64,000 nt of DNA from Fennellomyces sp. T-0311 (taxonomy: Eukaryota > Mucoromycota > Mucoromycetes > Mucorales > Lichtheimiaceae), in NCBI GenBank assembly GCA_025266875.1, contig JALLLT010000045.1:248001-312000 (forward strand), read 5' to 3'. The notes below the pieces were generated by a model that was not told the origin of the DNA, did no database searches, and saw only the letters and a list, made by a program, of their open reading frames with translations. A program made the position numbers and the translations under genes. Below, one piece after another: positions 23,470-35,599 of this stretch (positions are counted from its first letter, which is position 1; each line of letters begins with the position of its first letter).

Positions 23470-26400
23470 ATGCCAGAAGCAACAAAGACAAGACGAGCTT
23501 CATCGCTAGCCAGTGCGGGTGTCACGTCGTCATCGACTCCAAAAGCCAGAACAACCACTCGCACCTCGCCTACAGCAAGCAGTGCGAAAGCACCTCCAAC
23601 TCGTACTCCTTCGGCGGGTAGGCTCACGACTACTACCACGGCAGCAAAGCCCAAGACACCAACGACGTCAACAGCTGGCACGGGGGCACGTCGACCGTCC
23701 GTCGCTCGTGTCAAATCCGCAAGTCCAGCAACGACAGAAAAGACTCCAGCGATAAGACGCACCTCGGTAGCGGCCCCTACTACTCGCCGACCTTCCGCCG
23801 CTGCAGAAGCTCCAAAAACGCCATCGACGGTGGTGACAGATCTAAAGGCCGAAATTAAAGCTTTGACAGAAAAGGTATTATACAAAAAAAAATTCTGGGG
23901 CTGAAACAATAACCGTGTGTGTGTACGCGTAGAACCAAGAAATCACAAAGGCCCTGGAAGACAAACAAACACAGCTCGAGTCCCGAGAGGCTGAGCTCAA
24001 TGAACTCAAACTGGCCAAGACCGAGATCCAGCAACAGCTTGATCAGCAGCAAGAAGTATTTTCAAAACAGACTGTTGATCTTCAGACCAAGCTCGAAGCT
24101 CTGGAAAAATCAAGTACCGAAGCGGCAGCTCAGGCCGATCAAGCTGCACAAGATCACGAGCAACAGCTAGCCACACAAGCGCAGGAACATGAGCAGGCTT
24201 TGGAGTCACTGCGTGAAAATATGGAGGATCTGCGTGACAAGCTTGAGGATGAAAACAAACAACTGGATGAGCAGCTTATTCTCAAGGAAGCCGAGATCCG
24301 CAAACTGCAGAAGGATTTGGATGAACTCCGTGACAATATCCAAGTAAATGTCTATATATGGTTAAAAGGTTGGATGAACTGATCCAAAAATCCTGTTAGG
24401 AAATGCATAAATCGCATCAGACCCGGCTTACCAGCTATAGTAATCAGCTGAACCAACAGCACGCTGAGCAAATCGAGCAACTCAGGCAGGACTATGAAAA
24501 CCAGTTGGCCGACCTGCGAAAAAAATTGCCCGATGACAAGGCACTCGAGGCACAAGCTTTGTTGGAAGAGCAGAAAGTGACACTTGAGAAGAACCTTGAG
24601 GTAATGATCGGTTTAATATCGCATATCAGAAAGTAGGTATATTAAAATAACCGTGTGAATTCAAGGAGGTGGAAAAGGCAACGGCCGAACTCAAGAAGGA
24701 TTACGAGCTCAAGTTGAAGCAGCTGCAATCCGAGTTGGAGACCCAGTCAAGTGTACTCAAGACGGATCATGAGAAGAATCTCCAAAAGATTGTAGACAGT
24801 CACCAGGTAACTAAAAAGAAAACATCGGCTGACCGGAATCCGTTCCGTCGGCTAACCTGGCCCCCCATTCGTAGAATGAAATCACTGCGTTGCGCAAAGA
24901 GCATGACGCAAAAATCAAGTCACTCGAGGACCATCACACACGTATCCTAAGTGATACGCGTAACCAAGTCAACCAAAGTGCTCTGGATGAAGCCAGGACT
25001 GAAATCGAGGTGAAAAACAATCCTCTCATTTATCAAAGCGCACTCTAACCATCCAAAAAAAAATTAGGCGGCGTCGCAAAAGAACCTTCAACAAGAAGTT
25101 GAAAAACTCAAGCTGCAATACGAAAATAAGACAAAGAGTCTCCAAGAGGTGAACCGTCTTACCTTGGGCCAGGTTGCACAGCTGCGTGCCAAGATCGGAG
25201 AAACAAAAATTGAAATGGAGCAAAAGCACCAACAAACCCTAATGGAGGAAAGGGCAAAGGACAGGGTAAAGCATTGACATTTTCTTTATTTGGCAAGTTG
25301 ATAACATGTGGTACACTTTTTTTGTAGAAACAAATGGAGTTAGAACATGCTGAGAAACTAAATCAACTTCAAGTGAAACATCAAGCCGCGATCCAAGAAC
25401 AAGTCGAGGAACACAAGCGTCTTTTGCAGGCGCATACGGAAAAACATGAAAAGGCGCTTCAGGAGCTCAAGTCGTCGCATTCAAAGACGGTTGAAGATGC
25501 CAGCCGAAACTCAGCGACAGCGGCAAGCCGGGCCGACACGGAACAACGTCTGCGTGCCGATTTGGAACAGCAGCTGGATAAGCTCAAGGCTGACCATCGC
25601 AGCGCAATTGAACAGATGGAAGAACATCACCAGCGACGCATTGATCAGCTCGAGTCGTCGCTCAAACAGGAGAGGGATAAGCAAAAGGTGCTTGCAGACA
25701 AGCATTTGCAGGAAATCGAGCGTTTCAAGGCAGAACGCCAAGGGGATGTGGCTGAAATTAAGAAAGAAGTGGAGGTACATTACAGGAAATTACGTGTTTT
25801 ATGTGCAACAGCCACATAACAACGGTGTTAAATACAGGTTGCCCTGAAAGAGATCCATGCCAAAGAGCTAGGAAGGCTAGCGTCTGAGCACGAAAGCAAG
25901 CTAAATGAACTTAAACGAGAACATATTCTGCAACGAGACCGGGAAAAGGCAGCACACGCCCAACAATTGCAGAAAGTATCCAATGGGCGTCAAGAGGTAT
26001 GGCGTTCGAAACTAAAACTTATCACGCAATAATTCCATATTGAAATGCCGTTCCTGTTCTTATTGGCGCAGCAAGCAGCAAGTCTTGAAAAGTCTAGAAC
26101 AAGCGGCGAAGAGGTAAATACCAAAAGAAGGGATAAAATGACAATGCCCATGTGATGGCGAACATATATATGGAATGGGCCATAATTAGGGTTCTGACGC
26201 ACTTTGTCTTTTATTAAATTGCTTATAGGAGACCAACTCAGCAAAGCAACCACTCGAGCAAGATCCTTCAAAGGTCGCTAAAACGGGAGCATTTGCCAGA
26301 TCCAATGTAAGTTATCATCCTCCCCCAATGTTTTAGATTTGTGCGACAGTACACGAGAAAGAAAGAAAAAAGCCTTGGACCCCCTTGGCTCTCTGGTGCT

Positions 26401-27449
26401 GTATATAGTTTTGCAGTTCCAGATTTATTGAGCGGACGCGATGTATTTATAGAACCAGACAATCACAAGGGCCGAGCACGAAGCATTGATCAAGCAATTG
26501 CAGCAAGCGCACGCCGATGAACTTGCACGATTGAAGGACGGCACAGGGCAGGAACGTGGCGGAGATACGGTTCAGATGGCGCCAGCGGAAATGATTTCCG
26601 AAGAACAAACCCTGCGCCAAGAGTATCAGAAAACAGTGGAAGCACTGCAAGTGGCGCAGAAGGAGGCCAAGGTAATCACAGCAAGACAGAAAAAAATGAG
26701 GTCATGCGTTGAGGCTGATATATACGCCATTAGGAGATGGGTGAGCAGCATAAGCAACGCATCACCAAAATGACGGATGCCCACGCACAAGTCTTGGCAG
26801 CGTTACAAGAACAAATGAGGAATGCGGAAGCCAAGCACCAAAAGGAAATAATAATGAGTCGCATGCAGCAAAGTGACACGATCAAGGCGGAATTGGAAAG
26901 AATGGCGGCAGGAATAGCAAGAGTGGCCGAATTGTTGGAGAGCAAGGATGACAAGGAAGCATACGGTGAAGTCATGACTACCCAAAAGGGAAATGGCGAC
27001 GAATATGGCACTGTACCGAAGGTAGTACCATGGTTACACCTAAGGGACCACACTTCTTACGACTCACACCAAATTGAAATTTGTCATGACAATAGAATGC
27101 TGGTAATGCGGTTTCACAGAGCCGGAAAGAGCTCGCCGCTCTGCAAACCACGTTTCAGCGCCTTGTCCAATTGACTTCTCCGATCGATCACCAGCAAGAC
27201 AAAACAGGTTTTGCTGAGCACCGCCCACAGCCGAGTGCAAACAAAAACATCGAAACAGAGGTATTGCATGGAGGGCTGCTGATTCAGGGGGGTTGGGAAG
27301 AAGCAGACCAGGTGGCTGACGTGCAGAAAGGTAGTGCGACTCGAGATAGGTCGACGACAAGAGGTGTAAAAAGGTGGAGTAAACGAGTGCACAGTCCCCA
27401 GAACCTTAATTCCACAACACCACCAATCAGACTGCAGCCGCGCACTTAG
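23470..27449 (+). CDS. Long coiled-coil protein, 13 exons, all introns phase 0
   Basis: Exons: 23470-23874, 23933-24343, 24400-24600, 24666-24806, 24875-25009, 25068-25265, 25328-25774, 25838-25996, 26072-26113, 26229-26306, 26453-26671, 26734-27021 and 27120-27449; each is a multiple of three, total about 1017 residues. The first ~125 residues are basic and rich in Ser/Thr/Ala/Pro (RRPSVARVKSASP, RRTSVAAPTTRRPS), like microtubule- or DNA-binding tails of cytoskeletal proteins. From LKAEIKALTEK to near residue 900 the sequence is almost continuous heptad coiled coil rich in Glu, Gln, Lys and Leu. The last ~110 residues are not coiled. No motor, kinase or membrane domain is seen. A role as a structural or tethering protein is inferred from form only. 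A large coiled coil of this kind cannot be named safely by sight. Confidence 0.85.
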
Positions 27450-27611
27450 CACATGCGATGCCTATTTTTAGCTAGTGGCACAAAAATGAACCATATTTTT
27501 TATATATATACTTGGTCCCCCACCTTGGTTTTCTTTTCGCGGTATAACTTTCTTTATATATGGTGCACCGACCCCCCTTTTCTTCCATCTAAAAAGAAAC
27601 ATCCATGTTAA

Positions 27612-30361
27612 ATGAAAGGCTACCACACCAGCTCATCAAATAACAGCCAGAACCAACCACCTCAGCAGCAGCAACAACCACCACGATTAAAGCGCACCAG
27701 GGCAAAACGGAGCTGTGATTTCTGCAGAAAGCGGAAGTCGCGCTGTGATGCCGATACGTCAATTCCTTGCTCCAATTGCAAAGCTGTATGTAGTAACCAT
27801 ATCGTCCCAACCGACGTCGTGTGCTGATCTGTAATACCATTTAGTGGGGCTACACTTGCGAGTTTCAGACCGTGCGCAAGAAACGCGGCCCTCCCAGCGT
27901 GTAAATCATCAATAAATGCAACTGCTGCCCGAAAAACTAATGTCCAATCCTTCCTTTCTCACCTAGATATGTCGACAACCTCGAGAAGCGATGCAAAAAG
28001 ATGGAAAAGTTGTTAACGTCGCTCACCAATTCATCCATCAAAGAGTTGGAACGAAACGACTTTCAATTCGACGAGAACAGGCGAAAGAAGGGCAAGGCTC
28101 GAGCAGCCAATGTCGACGATCAGGACGAATCATCGACAACCAGCCCCGATGACAATGACGACGACGAGTATGATGACGATGATGTTTCGATCGGAAGCAA
28201 CATGAGCAACCCAAACGTTAGTCTCGAAGAACGGCTTTCGAATCTGGATATCAAAGACTATGACGCCATCACTTACACAGGCCGATCTGCCAGCATGGAG
28301 CTTCTCAACACCGAAATGTTTAGATTCAAGCCCTTTGTCGCGTGGCCCGGTCGCAGCGATGTTGCCCTGCAGCTCACTGCACAGAACGAGCTCATGGTCG
28401 TGCGCTCCATTGATGGGCCTGCTACGCGTCTAGACATCGGCTTGTCCATGCGCAGTGGCGGCGCTGACGTGACCGCAACGATGAACAAGGATGACGCTGT
28501 TGACGTGACACCGCCCTCGAACGAAGAGCAGGAACAGATGCTCACCTTGTAAGCACCCAATTTGTATGCATCACCATGGTATGCAACTAACACACGTTCC
28601 AATAGCTTCTTTGAACATTTGCACCCCTTCATGCCCATCATCAACAAGACACGCTTCTTGTCTGCCGAACAACCGCCCACCGTACTTGTTCAGGCCATGC
28701 TCGCGCTCACGTTTCGCTTTGTTAGCCAGCATAATGACCAGCCCAAAGCTGCAGAGTACGCTTCCATGTACTTTGCCAAAGTCATGAAGCGATTGCGCGA
28801 CCCGGTACGTTCGCGCCTCTGCCATGTCCAGGCAGCTGTGCTCATGACCCTGTATCTCGATATGGATGATGGTGATGACTCGATGCAGTGGTATATGCTC
28901 GGCACAGCCATCCGCATGGCTCAGGATCTGGGCTTGCATCGCTCCTGTTCGCATTGGAAAATACTGCCTCAGGCCGAAATCGAGACTCGACATCGTCTGT
29001 TTTATGCATGTTATATTCTTGATCGCTGGCTCAGCGCACGCGCAGGGAAGCCTCTCACCATTCTCGACCGCGACTTTGATACGCCCATGCCGTCCAACAA
29101 CGAATACCAAGCTTTTGCGGTCATGATCAAATTGTCGGAAATCCTGGGTCGCGTGTTGAAGGCCCTCTATGCTCCCAAAGCAAAGCATGCGAACGCCAAT
29201 GCCGGACTAGACGACCCGACAGTGATTGACGCGTTTGACCGTCGTTTAAAGTCTTGCAAGGCCGCGTTGGAACTGGAATTGCCTCCCGTGCAAAAAAGTA
29301 AGTCGCGATCTGCCCTTCATTTCGTTCAATAATGGAACTCACCTTGCGTTATAATAGTGTACCTGGATATCTTTTACCACACCGTGCTATTGCTGCTTCA
29401 CCGTCCTTTCGTGACCCAGCAATTGTCGCATCAAATATGTACTCACGCAGCATCCACCATTTCAGAGCTGGTTCGTCAATTGCGCCAACGACCCAAGAAT
29501 GAACAGTACTTTACGCTGTGTATGCCAACCTGTTTTGTGTACGCGTTGTTCCAGTCGACATTGATCCATTTGACGAATGCGGTGCGCAATCCTTCGTCGC
29601 TCGACATGTTCCAGCAAAGCGTCGCATTGATGCAACAGTACAATCATTTGGCAGTAGTGAGGCGCGCGCTCGAGATTGTTGAATTGTTCCGGACAATGCA
29701 TGCACCTGCAGTAGATGCTGCCGCCGCAGCAGCAGTTGCAGCAGCACGTGTGGCAGCCATCCACGCGATGCCATTCCCGCCCACCATGATGTTAAGCGAC
29801 ATTTACAGTGTATCACAACCTCCCACGCCATTGGTGGGTGGTTCAACAGGTGCTGCTCCTTTGTATGACTGGTCACCTTTGTTGCCACACCATCATCATC
29901 ACCATCACCACCACCAGCCGCCTTCACAACAACAACAACCGCAACAACCACAACCACAACAACCGACGCCACAGCAACCGCAATCTCAAGCCCCAGCTCA
30001 TTCGGCTGATATGGCAACCGTGTTTCCTACGTTTCAGGAAGAGTTGATATCTAACAACTTGACGTTGACAGCGTCCCCAACACCTATGCACGCCACACTT
30101 CCAACCACAACAGCGGCTCCCAGCAGCCAGCCTTATCACGCCAACTCGACCTCGTCCACCTCATCCTCCTCGACCTCCTCGTTTATCTCCACGCCGCACC
30201 CCATGGCCGCCATCCTTCCGCCAGCCAACCTTCACTGGACTGACTGGGACGTATATCTCGACGATCGCTCATGCCAGCCACAGCCGTCGTCCTCTAGACA
30301 CCACCATTCCGCTTCGTTCCCTCAAACCTCGTTTCCGCACCACCCTCATCCCCCTCCTTAG
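27612..30361 (+). CDS. Zn2Cys6 fungal-specific transcription factor
   Basis: Exons 27612-27785, 27845-27900, 27967-28548, 28606-29297 and 29358-30361 join in frame to about 835 residues. The Zn2Cys6 cluster spans the first intron: CDFCRKRKSRC, then CSNC, then GYTC after the splice, giving the C-x2-C-x6-C / C-x2-C-x5-C pattern. A linker and short coil follow (YVDNLEKRCKKMEKLL), then an acidic tract (DDNDDDEYDDDD). The middle homology domain (Fungal_trans) runs from FFEHLHPFMPIINKTRFL through WYMLGTAIRMAQDLGLHRS and ETRHRLFYACYILDRWLSA. The tail has Ala, His9 and Gln/Pro runs and Ser/Thr-rich sequence, plausible activation regions. Nuclear DNA-binding regulator; likely sites contain CGG half-sites by family. 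The arrangement resembles XlnR-like metabolic regulators, but the target pathway is not shown. Confidence 0.9.
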
Positions 30362-30501
30362 ATATAAAAAATGACCGTTCTTGTAAATTTTGCTGTTGCT
30401 TTTTTCTAGGTTACTATATTCTCTCAAACTCGCCGGGCGTTTCTTTTTGCTTGTACATTAATATGGTTGAATCTTTTTCTTTATAAATATGTTTTCTCGA
30501 T

Positions 30502-31335
30502 ATGCACACAATAGCCACCTGTCTTAAAAATGCCTTTGATCCCACCGTTCCGCCAGCCCCTTCATCGCCACCTAAACGCTCGTCGCGTGAATGGGACCAT
30601 CTTGCTCATCTTGTGCATCGCAAACGACGACCCAAGCCAACCACACCCGTGAAAGAGAACACCCCATTCGAACCGGCGCTTCTCGAACCATTCAAACAAT
30701 GCCGCGGTCCAGCGCGCGTTCAGCAGATTGCCCAACTCTCGGATCTCAAACAACTCACCCATGTCCTTGGCCATGTTTCCCTCGACAATGACGACGACAC
30801 CATCATTGAAACATGTCGACAAGCCGACCTATTGAATCACCCCCACGCTGTCCAACTCTTGCGCAGTATTGCACCGTACCTCGACAAAACGCTTCCTCGT
30901 CTCGTCAACCACCATGTCTTGCAAATCCAAAACCACCGTGCCGTACTCGAAGGCCTTGTGCTTCATTGTTCCGGCCCTGTCACCATCAAACTTGTTCAGC
31001 AGTTCTCGCCCCCATTGCGTCAGACACTGATCAATGATATGCTCGCGTTGCGTCCTTGGTCCCCACACTCGCTTCATGTGGTTGAAAAGGCGCTTGGGCA
31101 GCAGCCGTTGCTTGCGACGGTTCCCGTGGATGAACTACTGCATGTGATTCGGTTAGGCGTTCGGGTCGATCCAAAGGGCAAAGGGTACATGCAGTTACTG
31201 CTTACCTTAACAAGCAAGTACGGCGCCATGCTCGCGAATCACTTGGATGCGGTGGAGGAGGTGGCCAGCAGCAGCGAGATGTTTCTCAAGCGCGCGGTGC
31301 TGGGGCAGGTGGCGTCTTTGCGGAAAAAGATATAG
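30502..31335 (+). CDS. Helical protein resembling the FANCE C-terminal domain
   Basis: A single-exon frame of 277 residues starting MHTIATCLKNAFDP, only 140 bp after the Zn2Cys6 gene in the same direction. The first ~60 residues are basic and disordered-looking; from about residue 65 the sequence reads as tandem amphipathic helix pairs (SDLKQLTHVLGHV, HAVQLLRSIAPYLDKTLPRL, LRQTLINDMLALRPWSPHS). The end, LDAVEEVASSSEMFLKRAV followed by LGQVASLRKKI, is reminiscent of the FANCE tail, where a helix is followed by a T/M-FLK(K/R) motif and a final basic helix. FANCE bridges the Fanconi core complex to FANCD2 in interstrand crosslink repair. The match is from memory of the family pattern, not a search, so treat it as a hypothesis. 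Alternative: another helical-repeat protein. Confidence 0.5.
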   Translation: MHTIATCLKNAFDPTVPPAPSSPPKRSSREWDHLAHLVHRKRRPKPTTPVKENTPFEPALLEPFKQCRGPARVQQIAQLSDLKQLTHVLGHVSLDNDDDTIIETCRQADLLNHPHAVQLLRSIAPYLDKTLPRLVNHHVLQIQNHRAVLEGLVLHCSGPVTIKLVQQFSPPLRQTLINDMLALRPWSPHSLHVVEKALGQQPLLATVPVDELLHVIRLGVRVDPKGKGYMQLLLTLTSKYGAMLANHLDAVEEVASSSEMFLKRAVLGQVASLRKKI

Positions 31336-31482
31336 TCGTCTTTATTATGTATTTATAAATTGTAAACATGTTGGAAAAAAAAACAAGTTGTGCAAGTTTG
31401 GAATGCAATGATATGCTGGGGAGGGCTGTAGTAGTAAGAGAGGTCGGGGGAAATGGCGGGTGTGCTTGTGTACAGAGTATAT

Positions 31483-34400
31483 TTACTTGGCTTGGACATT
31501 GACACGGGCAGTGACGCGGCGAGGATCCAGCGTCTCGGGATCCAACGAGGGCAGCAAGTAAGAGATATCGTCCCAAGGATGACGGTACAAGCCCTGCTTC
31601 AATCGCTTCTGATCCAAGTGATGGCCGATGAAACCGAGGGTGCGGCCCAGCACGAACAGACCGTTGAGGGTGCCAATGCGAGAGTATTCTTCGGCTTCTT
31701 CGCGGCTGAAAGCGCCCGAGTCGCGCAACAAGTCAACGAACGAAACGGCAATGCAGCCATCGACGTTGAGGATCAGGTTGTCCTTCTTGCTGGTGGTGAT
31801 TTCCTCCACCTTCAGAGCATAGTCCAAGATGGGAGTGGTGGGGAAGTTCTTCTTGACGTACGACTTGACCAGCTCGACACGCATATCGGGGTTGGTGCGA
31901 GACTTGATCTTGTGGCCGATACCAGGAATCAGCTTGTTGGCCTTGCGCATGGATGTCACGAACTCGCGAGGCGTCATGCCGCTGTCGTAAGCGCGAGTGA
32001 AGTTGGTGGCAGCACCGTCTAAGGCACCACCGAAACGCTCACCAATCGTCAACAAACCAGACACAACAGAAGAAATCAAGTCCTTGCCAGCACGCGTGGT
32101 GATGATGGTGTTCATGGCCTATGTGTGATGATCATGTGAGTCCGTCTGTTGTCTTGACAGCAAATCAATATATTTGTACTTACACCAGACACGGCGGGAC
32201 CGTGATCGGCAGTCAACATGAGGACCATCTCAATGAACTTGCAGGCATAGTCGGGCAAGCGACGCTTGAACCACAAGAGAGACAACACACCACCGATACC
32301 AATCTCCTCCTTGAACACATCCGTGATGCGCATACCAGCGTACAAGAGTTCCTGGCCACGGTCGTCGACGATGGTCGAGACAAAGCTGGCGGGCTTACGA
32401 ACCAATCCCAGTTCCTGGGCCCAGGAGTAGTCAATGGGGATCTTGGGGATCTCGGGCTCGGCAGCGGGAACAATCACACCGTCCTTGACAAGCTTGTTGT
32501 AAGCCTCAGCCATGGCAACGGGCATCTTCTCAAAGGTCTCGGGGACAATGATACCGGCAGCGCGCATGGCCTTGTTCTTGGCATCAGCAGTCTCCAGATC
32601 CGAGTTGGCAAGGGCACCAGCGTGGCCAAACTGGACGTCGGTGGTGAACATCTTGGCGCAGGTACCGATACACCAGGCAACGACGGGCTTCTTGATGGTG
32701 CCGTTCTTGACAGCCTCGATCACGCGGTACTCCTCGACACCACCGACTTCACCGAGCAACACGAGCATCTTGCAGTTGGGGTCGTTCTCGTAACGGAGCA
32801 AGTGGTCGATGAAGGTCGAGCCAGGGTAACGATCACCACCAATAGCCACACCCTCGTATACGCCATCGGTCGTACGGGAAATGATGTTGTTCAATTCGTT
32901 GGACATACCACCCGACTTGCTGACGTAACCCACCGATCCAGAGCGATACAACTTGGAAGCGACAATGTTGTCCATCATACCACCGGTGTTACCGATCTTG
33001 AAGCAGCCAGGCTTGATACCACCCACAGTAGCAGGGCCGATCACCAACACCTTGCGACGCTCGGCTTCGTGCAACAGCTGGCGGGCGCGACGCTCAGGAA
33101 CACCTTCGGCAATGATGGCAATGGTCTTGAATTGAGGGAAGGTCAGGATCTCGCGGGTAGAGTCGAACACTGAACGGCACGAAGCGAAGTTGACGACAAC
33201 ATCAGCCTCGGGGAACTTTTCGCTGGCCTCCTTCAAGGTTGTGAAGACGGGAACAAGCGTCTCCTTGGTGCCCCAGTAGAACTTTTGGACGTGCGAACCA
33301 CCAAAGGGATAGACCATGGCAGCGACGGAGGGCGTTTCGCGCTTGCACATGAAATCGAAATCGAGCATGCCCTGGACAGCACGAGGCTGCATACCGTACA
33401 CAACAGCGCGGGTCTTGCCAGTGAAGGGACGGTACCATTCGGCGGTCTCTTCCTCCTTCTTGCTTTCAAAGTACTCCATACGGCCGTGGTGGTCGGCGGG
33501 AGTCTGGTTGTCCTCAGCCAACTTGAGCTTGGGGCTGCGGGTGCCGTTGGCAGGGGTGGTGGCACCGCTGTCACCCAGAATCTGATCTTGGAAAAGATTG
33601 CCGCTTGAGCCAGTGGGCAAGTTGCTGGCACCCGACGACGACTTGCCGAGAAGAGCCAAGGGGACAATGTCGGTGATGTGTGTTTCGGGGCCAAAGACCT
33701 GGATTTCAACACCCAAGGTTTCGCCCAATTGACGCATGGCGCGAAGACCTTCCTGGTAGTTGGGGCCACCGCGACGGATGAAGATGCGGACCTTGTGCGA
33801 GATCAATGCCTGCTTAAAGTCGGTCAGGGCGCGAATGATGCCCTTGAAGGTGGTGGCGACGTTGGTGAAGTTGGCAATGCCACCGCCGATGAAGAGCGTC
33901 TTGCCCTTGGGGTTGACCTCGCCACGCGTCATCAGGTCCAGGATGGTCTTGGCGTATTCGTATGTCTGGGTCTCGGTGGGAGCGCCCGAGTATTCGCCGT
34001 AGTTGGCCAATTCGTCAGCATAGCCCAATGCAGCAATGGCGTCCGAGTAAACAACTGAAGCACCACCGCCGGCAACCATCGTCCAGATACGGCCCTGACG
34101 GTTGAGGATCGTCAGCTTGAGTGAGGCACCGGTCTTGCCGTCCAGCTCCTGAATGTAGGCCTCTTCCTGGCTCAGCTCACGACCAAAGGGAGCAGGGAAC
34201 TCCATGGGCGGGCCCAAGTCGGCGTGCTGTTGCTTGTCTGCGGCGGGCAATCCGATATTCTGGGGAGCACGCGCAATTGCCCACTTGGGACCAGCCTCGA
34301 ACTCCGCCGTCTGGTCAAGCTTGGCGGCCAAGTCGAGATACATGACCTGAGGTGTTTGGCCTTCCGCGGGATCGGTGACGACGAGCGGATTGATTTCCAA

Positions 34401-35160
34401 ATACGTAAAGTGGAGATCTACGTAGACGGAGTACAAGCGTGTGATGAAGTCGACCAGCACGTCGCGCTTGAACTCGGGCACGTCCTTCAGCAAGGTGGTC
34501 TTGATCTCATCGGAAGAGGGGAAGGGCTCGTCCACCTTGACAAGCAGCTTGAGGGCCTTTGCATCGACGTCACCCACGTCAATGCCGCCCTCGTGTGTGA
34601 ACAGAATGTAGTCGCCCTCGCGCACCGAGTTGATGCAGACGTAGTATTCGGTGTTGGCTGGATGGGGCGTGAAGGGTTCGACGAGGAAGGTCTTGAGCTT
34701 GCCACTGGTCCGCTCGATCTGATAATCACGTAAACGGTATTTGTCAGTTCAATTCGCACTCCCGAGATATACCGAATCCCCGCCGTTTACCAACAACTGC
34801 ATTTACCTGAATGTCTTTGCCAGCGCGCTCCTCGATCCATCGTCGTGCCTCGGCCCAGTCCTTGTTGAGCGTCAGCAAACCGTGCTTGCCACGGCGCTTG
34901 ATCAGCTGGTCGGGCTTGGCCACGAGCTTGTCGGTGAGCAACCACGGGTGGGTCTGTTCGAGCAGGTCGAGCTGCTGCTTGAGTGTGCTATCGAAGGAGG
35001 CCGAGTTGAGCAATGATGTGTCCACCTGGATCTGCGCCAGCTTGGTTGCAGCGGGAGCAAACAGCGAAGGAGAGTCCTGCTGCGAGACTAATGGAGCACG
35101 GAGCAAGTGATGTGCGAGCAGCAGTTTGCCGTCATATTCCCGGATGGCCTTGGCAGACAT
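31483..35160 (-). CDS. ACL1: ATP-citrate synthase, fused single-chain form
   Basis: Three exons, 35160-34807, 34718-32184 and 32118-31483, join in phase 0 to about 1174 residues. It converts citrate, CoA and ATP to acetyl-CoA and oxaloacetate in the cytosol, feeding lipid and sterol synthesis and protein acetylation. The N-terminus ([19 protein letters not shown]) starts an ATP-grasp/succinyl-CoA synthetase beta-like part; a Ser/Gly/Pro-rich linker (about 33520-33640) joins the alpha-like part with the CoA-binding fold; the catalytic His lies in [31 protein letters not shown] and the citrate synthase-like C-terminal domain ([14 protein letters not shown] ... [10 protein letters not shown]) complete it. 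Size fits the animal-type fused enzyme (about 1100 residues); Ascomycota split it into two genes. It is convergent with the upstream FANCE-like gene, 147 bp apart. The codon bias is strong (GC-rich third positions), suggesting high expression. Confidence 0.97.
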
Positions 35161-35590
35161 GGTGTGTGTGTGCGATGGAAAGGAAAGGGATAAAAAATAA
35201 AAAAAACAGGTTATTCTTGTTTGCTTGATGCACGCGTCTTTTATATGCTTTTTTTTTTGTTGGGATCGATGGGCTGTCTGGCCATCCGGTGAATAAGCTT
35301 ACTTTGACAAGATGGTTCCAACTTCGGCTGTGACTGTCTGATGGCCTGCCATTTATGGCGACCTGCCGAGGGGTGCACCTCAATTTGGGCATGCCTGCCT
35401 CGGCCTGCTGTTAGTCCCCAACCGGACCACTTTCCACGCCGTTTGGGGTCCCAACGGCATTTTTTGGGTCTGCTAGACAATGCTGCCAAAGACCAGCCCT
35501 ATTGCGCTTATGTAAGGCGCAACTGCTGGACATATGCGTCCGCCAGATGAAACATTGCAACTTGCTGACGGATCGCGAATAGTGTGAGAG
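35161..35590 (-). promoter_or_regulatory. Upstream region of ATP-citrate synthase
   Basis: Non-coding sequence between the ATP-citrate synthase start codon and the C2H2 gene relic. A T10 run near 35250 and pyrimidine tracts are present. No defined operator is claimed. Confidence 0.35.
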
Positions 35591-35599
35591 CACGGAAAT

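Noticed and set aside
23361..23909. 182-codon minus-strand open frame rich in Val/Ala/Gly
   Set aside because: Antisense of the Ser/Thr/Ala-rich first exon of the coiled-coil gene; composition is a by-product.
31453..32022. 189-codon plus-strand open frame
   Set aside because: Antisense to the last ATP-citrate synthase exon; same explanation.
32121..33173. 350-codon open frame on the plus strand
   Set aside because: It is exactly antisense to the ATP-citrate synthase exon and arises from its GC-rich third positions; no domain is seen.
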